From contig CM073330.1 of assembly GCA_037043015.1 (NCBI GenBank), positions 4,551,263-4,615,262 on the forward strand: a stretch of DNA of 64,000 nucleotides. The letters run 5' to 3'. Made by a program: the position numbers and the translations under genes. The number at the start of each line of letters is the position of its first letter. The stretch's first letter is position 1. Of the stretch, positions 10,325 to 21,769 are shown in pieces. The DNA is from Bryum argenteum (Eukaryota > Streptophyta > Bryopsida > Bryales > Bryaceae). The notes beneath the pieces were generated by a model that worked only from the letters and a program-made list of their open reading frames with translations, made no database searches and was not told the DNA's origin.

Positions 10325-13300
10325 GCGCGTGATAGTATGAAGTTTTACATTTGTTGATGATGATAGAGGTAGGTTCAGTACACACGAAGTTTGGCAAAAA
10401 AAATCTTTTGGTAGCCCTTTTGGAAGGTTTAGTATGTACTTTTGAAACAAGCTAGCTAATCTTTTAATGAATCTTTCACCTCTCAAAAAAATCAAAAACA
10501 AGAAGAGCTTGTCAAAACTGTCAAATTTATTTCATCATATGCACTATCACCGAGCTCTTTGCCCTTTGCAAAATACTCATACTTAGAGTATAGGTTGGCC
10601 ATGACAAAAGAGACTAAGCTATTGATGATCACCAATCACTCAAACAAAGTAAATTTTATTCCCTTGCTTGTGGAAACCATTGATTTCCCATTAACGCCAA
10701 AATGGTTTGACTCGTTGGTAGAGAAATTAATATACTCTTAAAAAAAGTGTCTCAAAGGGAAAGAAAGGTAAGTTATTCAAATCTTAACCGTACAATCTAT
10801 TGTACAACATGTAGGTCAAATTTTGAGTCATGAGGCCTCATAGATTGCAAGATCGTAATGTATTTGTACTCACAAAACATCAGAGAATCTCAAAAATTTC
10901 AAATTGAAGTGAAAATGCTACCAATATTCTTATTTCATTAAACAAATCACCAATAACAAAGATGTTTACCTTCATCTCAATAACGCCCTTGACAAAAAGA
11001 TTAAAAAAAAAAGAAAAAAAGAAAAAAACTTGAGAAATTTTTCTTTGCGCACATAATGACCTTGCAATGGTGAAAACTGCCAAAAATCTTACAAGGAAAA
11101 ATAGTCCAAAACTTAACCCTTTACCTTTGCACTCAAATCTATGTCTTATTTTTAATATATCTTCGATTATGTCAAGGTTTTAATCACTGAAACTAGATCT
11201 AATTGGAATCCAACCCAAAAAATAAAGTCAAAATCCAATGGTGGATGAAGGAGATATAGCTCCTCAAAAATCATCCATTATCTCACTTTTTTTCAAGATG
11301 GAAACATTGTTGCAAATCCAATAGTATAAATATTTGGATCAAAATCCTTCAAACTGGGAAGTTGTTAGCCTTCATCTTAAGATCATGATTACTAATAAAA
11401 GAAATTCATGAAAAGATTTCCCGTAATTGCCTCCCACTAGCAAAACATGCCCCATGTTTGAAAACTCGAAAAGAAGAGCTACCTTCACTAAAATACATGC
11501 CATTTACTTATACTTCATTTTTTTGGTTTGTAAATTCTACTACACAAACGAGACTTGTTTTAGAAAGCAAACCAAATGATTTCATTCAAAAGAGACTCTG
11601 GACAAAGAAGTTGTGGTTCTTCAAAGTTGTTGCAGTCATCCAAAATGTTGATTTTTGACATTTGGCCCGATTAAAGTAAGTACACAACAACAGACTCAAA
11701 CTGGGCAATATATCGTCATTTTGAACTGGGATGCAAGCTACTTGGTTTAGGCGAGGTCTTAATAGATTTTTCCACCTCTCAAAACTAACTTGAATAAGTG
11801 CTTGAATAAATGCTCTATGTATATCTATGCCCTTGCTTTTTACATACATGATCTTACAATTTGATGGTAACAACGTCACCAAAGTAGATTACTTGAGGTC
11901 CTTCAAGAACATTGATTGTATTTTTTTAAAGCATTGGACACGAGTGCTTTAGATCATTACCCTTCGGTGTTCTTATACGCCCATTGAAGAACATTGAAAG
12001 GTCACAAATTGTTAAAAACATGTGATAGTAGGGAAGTTGATGGCATTGTTATACAAGTTATGAGAGTAAAGTGATTATGGAGGAGACTAAAGAGTGATGC
12101 TACAGAAACGTGCCATTTAGGAGGTATAATTAGCTATGCTTCTAAAATGACATTCATGCCACATCTTTCTACCAAAATCGCACATGAAACAATGTTATTT
12201 TAGGCTATTTGAATCTAAATGCTTAAATAAACATTTTGTAGGTGAAACCACCTTTAGCCCCTAGACATGCCAAATGTAGATAATCGACATTTTGGACGAC
12301 TACTTAAAACTTAAAAAATCTATATCTTCTTCATCCAAAGTTTGTTTTTAATGAGATAACAAACCTAAATTATAAACTATATTATAATTATATATTATAT
12401 TTTTAATGAAATTCAAAATATAATACTTGACATTTATTTTACACATCTGTGTTGTAAACCATAAATTGTAAAGCTCTAAAAATTTGAAAGAATTCGACTT
12501 TTATGAGTCCAAAACTTTGAGATTTTTGTTTTCTGAAATAATTAATGATTTATTACCAGAATTTGGTACAGGCTAAAGTATTTCAATACATAAACAATTT
12601 TGTAGGCTTTATGTTCAATTCATTTGAGTTAAACAAAAAGCTATGAAAAATAATGAAACTCGTATTTTTGGAATTTTAAGGTATTTTAACCGAAAATTAA
12701 TAAACTCTTGTAATGAAATTTTCATCCCACAAAAGCTAAATCTGGAGGTTACCGTAAGTGAGAGAAGAAACAATTCAGTTACTTTGAGATGAATTGTGTG
12801 AGAGAAATTTCATTGTCATTCTAGGCACCTGCATGTACATGTGCAAGAGAACATTTGAGCACGGTATGCAGAAGAGAACATCAAATTTGCACATTTTTTG
12901 AACAAATCAATTTAGTACACATGAAGTACTCATGGATTGTATGAGAGTAATGTCATTACCATTACATGCACCTGCATGTGAATCTTGCAAAAATGTTTCG
13001 CACGGTACTCATCGTCCACAAAGTCTCATCGCATGAAATGTAGAAAAGAAAATTTCATTGCCATTCTATCCAGGCTTCATCAATCTGGGTCTGCATGCAT
13101 GACATGCATAGCATGGTAAAAGTCAAGTCCACCAAGCACAGATCTCTTATCAAACTTGACGCTTGCGACATTCCAAAACTTGGTGTAGTTAGTAAAAAGC
13201 CTTAGTTACTAAGGGTATTGACACAGGTAACAGAGTCCATCAACAAAGACACGCGTTCATCAACAGACACGCGAGACTAAATAATAAATAATAACGGCGT

Positions 13301-13490
13301 TAAGAACTCGATCGAACATGTGCAAGGAGTCAAATCAGCTCTTAAATGTGCTGACATACTTCGATGTGACACCTGGTGATGATTTTCACTTGCTCTCTCG
13401 AGGCAGATATTATAACTCTTCACATTGTTTGCAAAGCATTGTGTGGACAACTTGCGCTCCCTCAGATTGTCTCCCAAGCTCACCTACAAC
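10325..13490. other. AT-rich intergenic DNA
   Basis: About 3.2 kb separating the divergent SOD gene and the H3-tail-like ORF. Open frames are short and rich in Phe, Lys, Asn and Ile, as expected by chance at this base composition. I see no bounded element or RNA gene with confidence. Confidence 0.4.
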
Positions 13491-13500
13491 TTCACTCTTT

Positions 13501-13735
13501 GCAAAAACTCTCGACACCGGAAGCTTGCCCGGTAGAACTTTGCAAAACTCTCGAAACTAGAAGCTTATCCAGTAGAAGTTGGTGGGGTTAACTTGTGCCA
13601 ATTGTGTTCCGTTCTTGTTAATTTGTGTCTATTGTGCTCCTTTCTGTTGAGAGATCGATTGGTGTCTTACTTGGATTGTGCTCCTTTTTGTGCTCCTTTC
13701 TATTGGGATACCGATAGGTGTCTTAATTGGATGGA
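13501..13735. repeat. Two consecutive direct duplications in the leader of the H3-tail-like ORF
   Basis: The first pair, about 13501-13541 and 13542-13580, repeats GCAAAACTCTCGA followed by GAAGCTT and AGTAGAA-type blocks. The second pair, about 13628-13682 and 13683-13735, repeats TGTGCTCCTTTCT and AGGTGTCTTA/TTGGTGTCTTAC blocks. Both lie directly upstream of the ATG at 13834. Confidence 0.6.
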
Positions 13736-13833
13736 CCAAATTTGAGCGCCGTCATTCGTTCCAGTGTGGAGCTTTAGGGTCTCGAAGTTTGATTGCGTGT
13801 GTACTGAGCCTTTTCGTGTTCGAGCAGAGAACG

Positions 13834-14208
13834 ATGGTGCGCACCAAGGAAGTTGCCCGTAAATCCATGTGGTATGGATGTGGTGAGGCGCCCAGAAAAG
13901 AGGCACCGAAGCATTTGGCTCCGAAGAAGCACCTGGCACCCAAGCACTTGGCTGCGAAGAAGAAGCTGGCACCCTTCAAGCCCCTGCTGATGCAGCCAGC
14001 GGTGAAGCGAAGAGTGAGTATCGGCGAGCAAACAGCGCCGAAACGAACAGTCGTCACGCGAGCTTCTTCTTCCCAGCTGCTGCAAGTGGTGGTCACCGAC
14101 GAGAATCCCACTCCCCACCAGCAGTCCGCATCTCCAGACATGGAAATCTCTGGTATTGTGCCAGCATGTAAAGAGGAGTGGATGGACACGAAGAAGGTCA
14201 TTGCATGA
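13834..14208 (+). CDS. Histone H3-tail-like basic protein without a histone fold
   Basis: Intronless 124-residue ORF. The ATG has A at -3 and G at +4, a good initiation context. The N-terminus reads VRTKEVARKS after the Met, then MWYGCGE, then APRKEAPKHLA. This aligns with the H3 tail blocks ARTKQTARKS and APRKQLA, keeping R2-T3-K4, A7-R8-K9-S10 and A15-P16-R17-K18 (H3 numbering), while the STGGK stretch is replaced. A Lys/Pro/Ala repeat follows (APKKHLAPKHLAAKKKLAP), resembling a linker-histone tail. Residues 58-124 include KRRVS and APKRTVV, then an acidic and polar end. No histone-fold helices are visible. The frame is open upstream to about 13678 with no earlier in-frame ATG. It could be a histone-tail mimic, a young gene, or a chance ORF derived from an H3 fragment. 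Confidence 0.5.
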   Translation: MVRTKEVARKSMWYGCGEAPRKEAPKHLAPKKHLAPKHLAAKKKLAPFKPLLMQPAVKRRVSIGEQTAPKRTVVTRASSSQLLQVVVTDENPTPHQQSASPDMEISGIVPACKEEWMDTKKVIA

Positions 14209-15270
14209 GCTCGATCTGCATGGAAGACGATCACTCTGCCTGCTCATGTGCAAGAATCTTGCAATCGATGCATGTGTCCCCGACAACATCCCATTGATTG
14301 AAGCTCTTCTAACCTGCTGATTCCGTTCCTTTTTGAACTATATGAGAATTTGTTGATGCTCATTCTTCGATTGAACATCCTTTGCAAGATTCCTACATCG
14401 ATCAGTCACCAGGCAGTGTCCGGCGTCCGTGCATCGACAATCTGTTGAGATTCAGGACTCTTTAACTTGACCTTTTTTCCTTTTTTTCGAACTTTGATAC
14501 GAGATGGACGCTCGTTTTTGAGATTTGGAGAACATTTATTCCAATACAGGGTATAATTATGACTTGAGTTTGTCATATGAATCTTGTTTTTGTGATTTAC
14601 GACTGTTGATGCAAAATGTCATTGTCATAATCTCAACTTTGAACTTTGTAGATCAAATTCCTTATTTTTCACTGCAATTGTTTCTCATTTTCTTAGTCTT
14701 TCTTTAGTGGAAGAAATGGGGTAAGCGGCGACGAAGAAGTATCCATCCATACTTATTGGATATTCACTAACATATCCTTGGTTGAAATTTCTTTCAAACT
14801 GCAATGCTAACATGGCTTTGTCGCTCCTCAAGTCGAATTGCCTGTATTTGCTCAACACGATAAACAAGCACATTTAATCTGTCTCAGATCATCACGGTCA
14901 TCGGTTCCCACAAGATCGCGGCCATAGGTTCCTTCACGATCGTGGCAGCACCAAGACGGAGAAGCGGGTGCTGTAGTTCGGCGAAGAGTAGGGTCCAATC
15001 AGCATTTGCGATCACCATCGCATTCCTGGCACCAACGAACAACCTCAGCAGCATTTCGACAGCCTTACTATGGGAATCTGAACAGGGTTTAGGGTTTATC
15101 GGTCAGCAGACACTCAGAGTTCAATCGGAACTAACAATTCTTGCAAGCGCTGAATGCCGGTACTCCAGAGTAGAAAAACGTGCATCGTCCACCTTGAAAG
15201 GAAGTAGGATTCCTTCATAAACATCAGGTATAGATCATAATAGGCTTGGGAGTTTTTAGGGTTTTGAGCA
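14209..15270. other. Intergenic region
   Basis: 3' flank of the H3-tail-like ORF and 5' flank of the conserved gene at 15271. An AGGGTTTAGGGTTT-like element (telo-box related) occurs around 15085, and TTTTTAGGGTTTTGAG lies just before the ATG at 15271, which is common in plant leaders of ribosome- and nucleolus-related genes. No additional gene is supported. Confidence 0.45.
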
Positions 15271-15795
15271 ATGGCGGGTTCGAAGTGGGCCGCAATGGAC
15301 CCATTAGCAGTCCTCTCATCAGATGAGGACCCCTCCTCCTCCGATTCCGAAACCGAACCTGAACAAGCTAAACCGGCATCACCACCCGCCAAGAAAAAAC
15401 CCGAATTAGATTACGAATCCCTAAAAACCCACGGCTACACAGGCGGTCTTTCAATCATGAACGTGCCAGCGCCAACAAACGACGGAGGCGACCAAGACTG
15501 GTCGTGGTCATCGGGGAAGCGGAAGGGCGATGCAGAGGAGTCCATCGAGCATCGGGAGCGCACACGGGACGCTACAGGCGAGGAGGCGGAAGAGGCTGCT
15601 GCGAGAGCTGTGTCTGCGTACAATTTCACCAAGAAGCAGAAGCTGGATGCTATTGCGGAGCAGAAGGCGGTCTCGTTTGCGCAGAAGGAGAAGCGGAAGC
15701 GTGAGTTGGGGCAGGCTAGTCGTGGTAAGAATTATGTTGAGGAGGAGAAGCGGTTGCTTCGTGACTCTGGAGTTTACTCCGGGTTTGATACTTAG
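15271..15795 (+). CDS. Conserved charged protein (KRKRELGQASRGKNYVEEEK motif)
   Basis: Intronless ORF of 174 residues. It starts MAGSKWAAMDPLAVLSSDED and has an acidic serine-rich segment (SSSDSETEPEQ, about residues 20-32). A core follows with LDYESLKTHGYTGGLSIMNV (residues 46-65) and a DWSWSSGKRKG block. The C-terminal half is strongly charged and probably helical, with SFAQKEKRKREL, GQASRGKNYVEEEKRLLRDS and a final GVYSGFD. I recognise this C-terminal pattern as conserved among plant proteins of unknown function, likely nuclear given the Lys/Arg clusters, but I cannot attach a name or activity. The start ATG is at the first methionine and follows a TTTAGGGTTTTGAG leader. A second in-frame Met at residue 9 is a possible alternative start. 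Confidence 0.85.
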   Translation: MAGSKWAAMDPLAVLSSDEDPSSSDSETEPEQAKPASPPAKKKPELDYESLKTHGYTGGLSIMNVPAPTNDGGDQDWSWSSGKRKGDAEESIEHRERTRDATGEEAEEAAARAVSAYNFTKKQKLDAIAEQKAVSFAQKEKRKRELGQASRGKNYVEEEKRLLRDSGVYSGFDT

Positions 15796-16953
15796 CAATC
15801 GATTGTACAATAGTAGTAATGTTCCTATTTCTATTCAATGTTTAGAGGTCATAGACATTCAACCGAGAATTTCTTGCAGCGTTGTACATTAGGAATCAAA
15901 ATCTACTTTGTGATCTGATCAATCCTTTGCATGTATGACCTTATTCGATTGATAAACTCTTGCCGGTAGTCGACACCGTTGCTGTACTGACTAAGTGATG
16001 TGATCATTCCTTTCTATGTATGATCTGATTTCAACTATGATGGCAGTCTGTAGCCAAATCCCATTTCTGTCTGTCTGTAGAGCTTTCTGTCTGTAGTTTG
16101 TCCTTTTTACTCAAAGTTTAGTGGTTGTAGACATTCAACCGACATTCTCTTGCTCATATTTTTCAATGATGGTAGTCTGTAGTCGATCATATTTCCATTC
16201 GATCTTCAGAAGCCAGACGTTCAACCGAGCAAATTGACCAAGTATTGTGATCATCAACAGGTTAGCTTGTAGCATTGTACTTCAGTAAATGAGATCGTTG
16301 GTTTACCGACTAAGTATCGTGATCGTTCCTCCGATCATTTCAATTTTCATCAATCATAGACATTCTCCAGAGTCTGATGGCAACTAATCTGAAGGTGAAG
16401 AAGATCTTCATGGGTCACAGGGTCAGGTACCTTGCCCTGGGACAAAATGTACTGCAGCGTGAGCCAATCAAAACTAAATTTGAGTTAACCTTTAACTACA
16501 AAAGCCAGTATTCTTTCTACATTGCTTTCTAGTATCATTGAACACCTCTCTGTCGAACATCAGTTGAGGTGATTCATTCAAAAGACACGGAAATTAATAT
16601 TTTGGTCCAATTACTCATTGAATATTGTTTGGAGTAGGAGCCACCTGAAAGGAGATATAGATAACGTTGAACCAGTGCTCTTGACATCTTTGCCAACTAC
16701 AATAGCAATATTGAACTGTCCTCTTGCTGATGATTTTCTAAGTGGTTCATTCAAAAGATACGGAAACGGTTCAGTTAGTCAATGAAGAAGTTGATCTGTT
16801 GTTAGTGTTCAGTACATCTTCGGAGGTCTGAATACATGAAGCCATCGAGAAGAAAATTACAGGAACCGAGTACTCCGGGTGAGTTTTTATTGTCTTGCTC
16901 GATGATACTATGAATGGGTGCAGGAAATAATCAACATCACTTAAAACTGATGC
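15796..16953. other. Convergent intergenic region with short scattered repeats
   Basis: This lies between the 3' ends of the conserved gene (+) and the RsmI homologue (-). Between 15840 and 16380 several short blocks recur in diverged form, including AGACATTCAACCGA, TGATCATTCCTTTC and a TCTGTCTGTAG run near 16070. That suggests an old tandem array. No coding exon is supported. Confidence 0.45.
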
Positions 16954-19900
16954 TCACTGAGCCTTGGATAATTTCAAAGCGAGCGCATAAACCATCTTCC
17001 TCCTCATGCCTGTACCTTCCACCACTTGTCTGCTAGCCTGCAAGTTTATAAAAGAAATTTGTCACGATGGCTAGGTATAGTAAGGTGTTCAATAATGACT
17101 CAATTTTTGGCCACGAAAGTCATTTCTCACTACAGGGATGTTACCAGCGCCAATTTTTGTGCAGGGGGAAATTAAGAAAAAAGATAGAGCAAGTGGAATC
17201 ATCATTTCTAGACTCTTTTACAACGAGTTGCAGTGTGAAGATTACTAAAGCTCCGTTACGAGTTGCAGTGTGAAGATTACTAAAGCTCCGTTATGGGACC
17301 TGCGGAACATCAGAATGCTAAATGACTTAATGGGTCTCCATTGAGGTTTTAGTTTGTATGTTGTACCTCTGATGGACTAACTCCGGCATTCAAAAGAGTT
17401 CGCAGCTCTAACTCAACATCTTCCTCGGAGGGGAGCTCGTCAGCCGCTGTCTCTGATAGTCCCTCGATCACCAGTGTCATCTCCCCACGAGGATTCCGAT
17501 CTTCGAACTCCTTCTGCGCCTGCTCCAGCGTCCCTCGCCAAAACTGAACAACAAATTGAATGCTACATCAGCAGCAAAAGTCTCCAACCCAAAATTTTAA
17601 GGTACAAAACTCACGCTTCCATATTCTGTCTACTAGTTAGTTCCATACAATATTGCAAAGAACAAAGTTACAACCATTGACCAGACTTTAAACTCTTCTG
17701 CAAGCAAATTTAGTTCAAACTTAAGTTCACAAGGGAGAGTGCTCAAAAATGTAGCGGTACCAATAGTGGAGCACCAGGCTTCTTCACCTAGAGATACATA
17801 AATAGCTCTTTCACCCAACAGTAGCATGCACTCATGGGTGCAAAATTAGGGCACCATTCTAGAAACACTTATGAGACCACCTTCAAAAATTCATACCAGA
17901 TTGTAGAAGAGTCCAAAATTCATGAATCCACATTGACTATCCTTCCATTTACTTTCTCCACACATGAATATTTCTTACACTTGTTCCTTAACTACAAATT
18001 TCCTAACTTGAGCCATTATTGAGCACTCTCCCTTAGATCTGTATCAATGCTTTACATTAATTGATTTTAGGGCATGAGGTGTGATTTCAGAACAGGTAGA
18101 ATTTAAGAAGCAGGTCGGTTGATTACATGGTAATTCTATCTTAGGATAAGAAGGTTAGAGTGAAGCAGTTACCTCTTCATGAAATTTCGTCATCTCCCTT
18201 GCCACCACACAGCGCCTGCTCAAGGAAGAAAGATCTCATTGTCAACAGAAGAATAATAGCATCTGGTAATCTCAATATAGTACTGAGCCAGCAACGAAGT
18301 CACATGTATGTACCGGAATGACCCAAAAGCTGAAACACAGTCATTCAAGGTCTTGATGAGCTTGTGAGGAGCGACGTAAAATATCTGCGTTGCTGTCTGC
18401 TTCGATGCAGATACAAGCTTCTTCCTCCTCGCTGTTGCCTGTTCTGGCAGAAATCCAGCTGCACACCAGGACAAGAACCCTTGCCTTCAAAAGTAGAATC
18501 CTACTTTGAAAGTAAATCCATGCACATGATTTTGAGCTGAAAGAGGATTTTAGTAGTATCGTTACTAACCGAAAGTGAACTCATCAGTTGGTAAACCGGA
18601 GGCAACCAAGGCAGTGATGACAGCAGAGGCTCCAGGAACGGGATGCACCCGCACGTTGGATTCCACACAAGCCTTCACCTACACAGCCAAAAAGCCGATA
18701 AATAAAAAGCAGCTTTTGTTTCTGCCATGTAAAGAATTGACTGGTTGATAAAAGCTCTTACAAGGTCAGTTCCAGGGTCGCTGATACCGGGCATTCCTGC
18801 ATCGCTTATGAGAGCTAAGATTCCTCCCAGTTTCAAGCGTTGAATAGTGGCATCCCGTCTCGCAAACTCGTTGAACTTGTGGTAGCTCATCTACGGTAGC
18901 CACGAAGAGTAATCATAAAAAACTCATTAGCAAAAGAGACAAGCAACATGTTGACTGAGAGAGTGCTAACCATTGGAGTGGTGATATTGTAATGGTGCAA
19001 AAGTCTTGCTGAATGTCTTGTGTCCTCTGCCAGGATCACCTCCGCAGCTTGCAGCACTCGCACCGCTCTGAACAATTGAACAATTTGCATATCACGTGAC
19101 TCTGAATTGCACAAAAGAATGTAACATTCATCGTGCATTGAATATCAAAATCCATCACAGCATCGATTGAATCTATGCTTCAAAGAGGACCCATTAATTG
19201 CACTATTTTTAAGTCACGTGAAGGCTTTCTTTTCCTCCGAATCACGGAGTGATGGAAATCTTGGCTCTAACTGAAACATTAAAAGTGTTGGATACTTCGT
19301 CCAGAAGGACTAGGATTTAACGTGAAACCGTAACCGGTATTAGTATCCATAGCAGCAAAGATCGAATTGCTTTGATTCAAAGAGGACTCATTACTAGCAG
19401 TCCTACCCAAATTTAGCCTCTGCTCTTGAAAGTCATATGAAGACTTTCTGTCCTCCAAATTACCGGTTTACTGACCATGGTCTTCGCCCCATCTGCATCA
19501 GTAGGTCTCGAAATACGACCATTCTAAAGCCCTAAACCGTACCTTCTCAATACAGACTGCACTAGTACCACTCACCGGTAGGTGACCTCCTCAAGTTGAA
19601 ACAAGAATAACATTCATCGTGCATTAAAGTTTCGAATCTTTAACTATTCATAGCAGCATCAATCGGATTGCTATGATCCAAACAGGACTCAGTACTTACA
19701 CTCCTGCATCTTCAATCCATGTAAAGGCTCTCGTTCCTCCAAATGACTGAGTTTCTGATAGAAATCTTGAATCATCAAGTTTGAGATACGATCATTTTAA
19801 AGCCAAACCCTAACTCGGAAGAGTCTATACTCACCGGAAGGTCATGTCTTCAAGGTTACCAATTGGAGTTGCAACAAGGTAAAGGCCACCTTCCAATTTT

Positions 19901-20234
19901 CCCTGCAGCACAAGAAAGAAGACTCAGCTGCAGAAAGAAGAGAGATTCTCAACATGAAAAGCTGATTCCTTACCTTGGACTGTGAAGCTTCATCGTCAAT
20001 CTCAGTTTCTTCTAATGGCAGCGTACATTCGGTAGCCTCCTTAATGCGCATCACTTCTGCCAGTCCCTCCCCACTCGCACAACGCTGGAATTGAGCTCCA
20101 ATCCTCGAATTCTCGAATCCAATTCTCGAATGAAGCGGAATTTTGAGCAGAGTGCGGGGAGAGAGCACGGAGCTTGCAAGCGAATTCATCGGTCGATGAT
20201 GTGCAAGCAGCGTGATCGTCATCCTCCTCAGCAT
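16954..20234 (-). CDS. rsmI: RsmI-type 16S rRNA (cytidine-2'-O)-methyltransferase, organelle-targeted
   Basis: Nine exons on the minus strand: 20234-19974, 19902-19835, 19067-18971, 18890-18762, 18678-18571 (one base uncertain), 18458-18314, 18215-18173, 17543-17367 and 17037-16954, for about 370 residues. Bacterial RsmI methylates the 2'-O of C1402 in 16S rRNA. Family motifs appear in order: GGLYLVATPIGNLEDMTFR, VILAEDTRHSARLLHHYNI, then GGILALISDAGMPGISDPG, HPVPGASAVITALVASGLPT, GFLPEQ..RRKKL, FYVAPHKLIKTLNDC, VVAREMTKFHEEFWRGTLEQ and GEMTLVIEG. These span the tetrapyrrole-methylase fold and the C-terminal domain. About 90 residues precede the catalytic part; they are basic and Ser-rich (MLRRMTITLLAHHRPMNSLA), consistent with a chloroplast or mitochondrial transit peptide. 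No conserved motif is missing. Intron 7 carries a MITE and intron 2 a diverged tandem repeat. Confidence 0.93.
17731..18034. mobile_element. MITE with 16-bp perfect terminal inverted repeats in RsmI intron 7
   Basis: The left end is AAGGGAGAGTGCTCAA (17731-17746) and the right end is its exact reverse complement (18019-18034). The 304-bp element lies wholly in the intron between the exons ending at 18173 and starting at 17543. The interior (AAAAATTCATA...TGTAGAAGAGTCCAAAA and others) is shared with 22487-22811. No clear target duplication is visible, and there is no coding capacity. Confidence 0.8.
19126..19800. repeat. Three diverged tandem copies in RsmI intron 2
   Basis: Blocks recur at about 19126-19265, 19345-19470 and 19607-19770: CATTCATCGTGCATT (copies 1 and 3), AGCATC(G/A)AT..GATTG, (C/A)AAAGAGGAC(C/T)CA or its variant, and a TTTC..TCCTCC(A/G)AAT block. 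They lie between the exons ending at 19835 and starting at 19067, and explain why this intron is much longer than its neighbours. Confidence 0.6.
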
Positions 20235-20492
20235 CTTCAATTCCAGAGGTTAGGGTTTAGGGTTTAAGAGCTTGAATTGGGTGCATACCAATTCAAGCAG
20301 TACACATATCTTGCAATCAGAATAGAATACGCCTATGTAGTGCTCCTTCAACTTCAATCAAATCTGATGCATAAAATTTGAGTCCTTCCTCAAGAGTGAG
20401 TATTTGTGAGGAGAGAGTGCCATTGTCAGGACATCATGAGACTCCGACAAGTTGTAACAACATTCAACCCAAAACAAGCTCATAGGCACTTT

Positions 20493-21015
20493 GCAGCTCC
20501 CCAATGTGCATATGAAGTTCCCCCAATGGCATACTTGATAGGTCTAGCTAATGTTCAGTAGCAAACTGGATGCAGATACGGATAACATGGAACGAAAGGA
20601 AGCGTTCGAACGGAGCCTCAAAACCCTACAGATTGCAACACTGCTTCAAGAACGCCGCTCTCATGTAACTTTTTCCAATTGTCAAGAGGCAATGAGTAGT
20701 AGGATTACTACTGATAGTTCGCAACTCGCCAATGCAGCTCCCCAATGTACATATGAATTTTCCCTCACTCTCATGATCGATAATCCTCGAGGCAATTTCT
20801 TACTGGCAATGTTGGGTTAGTGAATTGCGTTGCAACTTTACGGAAAACTCTATCGCCTCCAAATAATGGAACGACGACACAATAAAGAAGCATTCGAGCT
20901 CCCATGAATGAATGAACGAGGCTTCTGAAATTTTTCTCTAAACCCTATGTGTTGCAACAATGCTTCACATTGCACACCGTTTTCATGTAAAGACTCTGCC
21001 AATTGTCAAGACTCA
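20493..21015. repeat. Diverged direct duplication upstream of the RsmI gene
   Basis: Two copies start with GCAGCTCCCCAATGT at about 20493 and 20730. Both contain GGAACGA..., a GAAGC(G/A)TTCGA block, AAACCCTA followed by TTGCAACA(C/A)TGCTTCA, and CCAATTGTCAAGA. An 89-residue frame in the first copy (20551-20820) has no counterpart in the second and is probably not a gene. Confidence 0.6.
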
Positions 21016-21693
21016 AAAGGGTAGAATTCTCTACAGTGACTAATTTCAAAGTTCAAGGAGGTGTGGCTATGATTCAAATCGTCACATTCGCAGATGGAAA
21101 CGAGCTACGTCCTGAAGAATGTATACCTGATTCTGCTTCCGAAGTCTTATGAAGCACCTGCCAAATTCTATTTCATCACTTCAGCTGATTATCGTAGCTA
21201 ATCTTTCAGTCTTCAAATCCCATACAGATACCGTAAATCACAACATACATTGTCTTCAGGTTGTGCATCTTAAGGTATATGTTACAGCTGAAGACTTGGA
21301 ATTCGTGAATGACTATTTTTTCAGTCAATTCTGTAGCTCGATAATATTCCATTTTTATATGAATTTCAGAAAGTAGACAAGAATCTAAAGTGAACGGTTT
21401 CTGAGGCATGCACAAAAAGGTAGACAATGTGGAGATTTCTTAAAGAGAAATGGCACGTGATGAGTCCGACATGTCACCGGTTAAGAGTACAATGTGCTTT
21501 TGAGAGTTGTCTGTCACTTTGCGACATTGGTTGTTCTCATTTTTCTTTGTACTGTAGCTCTCTCTTTCTCTCTCTCAACTTTCAAATAGTCTGAATTTGT
21601 TATCAGTATGAGAAAGTGATTGCATTTGGCATCATGATATTGTGCTCCAATTTTGATTCTTTGCACAACTTGTCCAACTTCTATATATTTTCT

Positions 21694-21764
21694 AGAAAAG
21701 TGTTCTTGAGTGTAAGACACCACTTTGGGGTGGTACTCACTTGGTGTACCAAGAACACTTTTCT
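21694..21764. repeat. Perfect 15-bp inverted repeat (hairpin)
   Basis: The left arm is AGAAAAGTGTTCTTG (21694-21708) and the right arm its exact reverse complement (21750-21764), with 41 bp between. A minus-strand ORF end lies nearby but is not supported as a gene. Confidence 0.75.
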
Positions 21765-21769
21765 AATAC

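Noticed and set aside
13752-14289. Two long minus-strand frames (160 and 171 codons) opposite the H3-tail-like ORF
   Set aside because: They are antisense shadows of the plus-strand repeat; the plus frame has the good ATG context and the H3 pattern.
20551-20820. 89-codon ORF upstream of the RsmI gene
   Set aside because: It lies in a diverged direct duplication whose second copy does not keep the frame.
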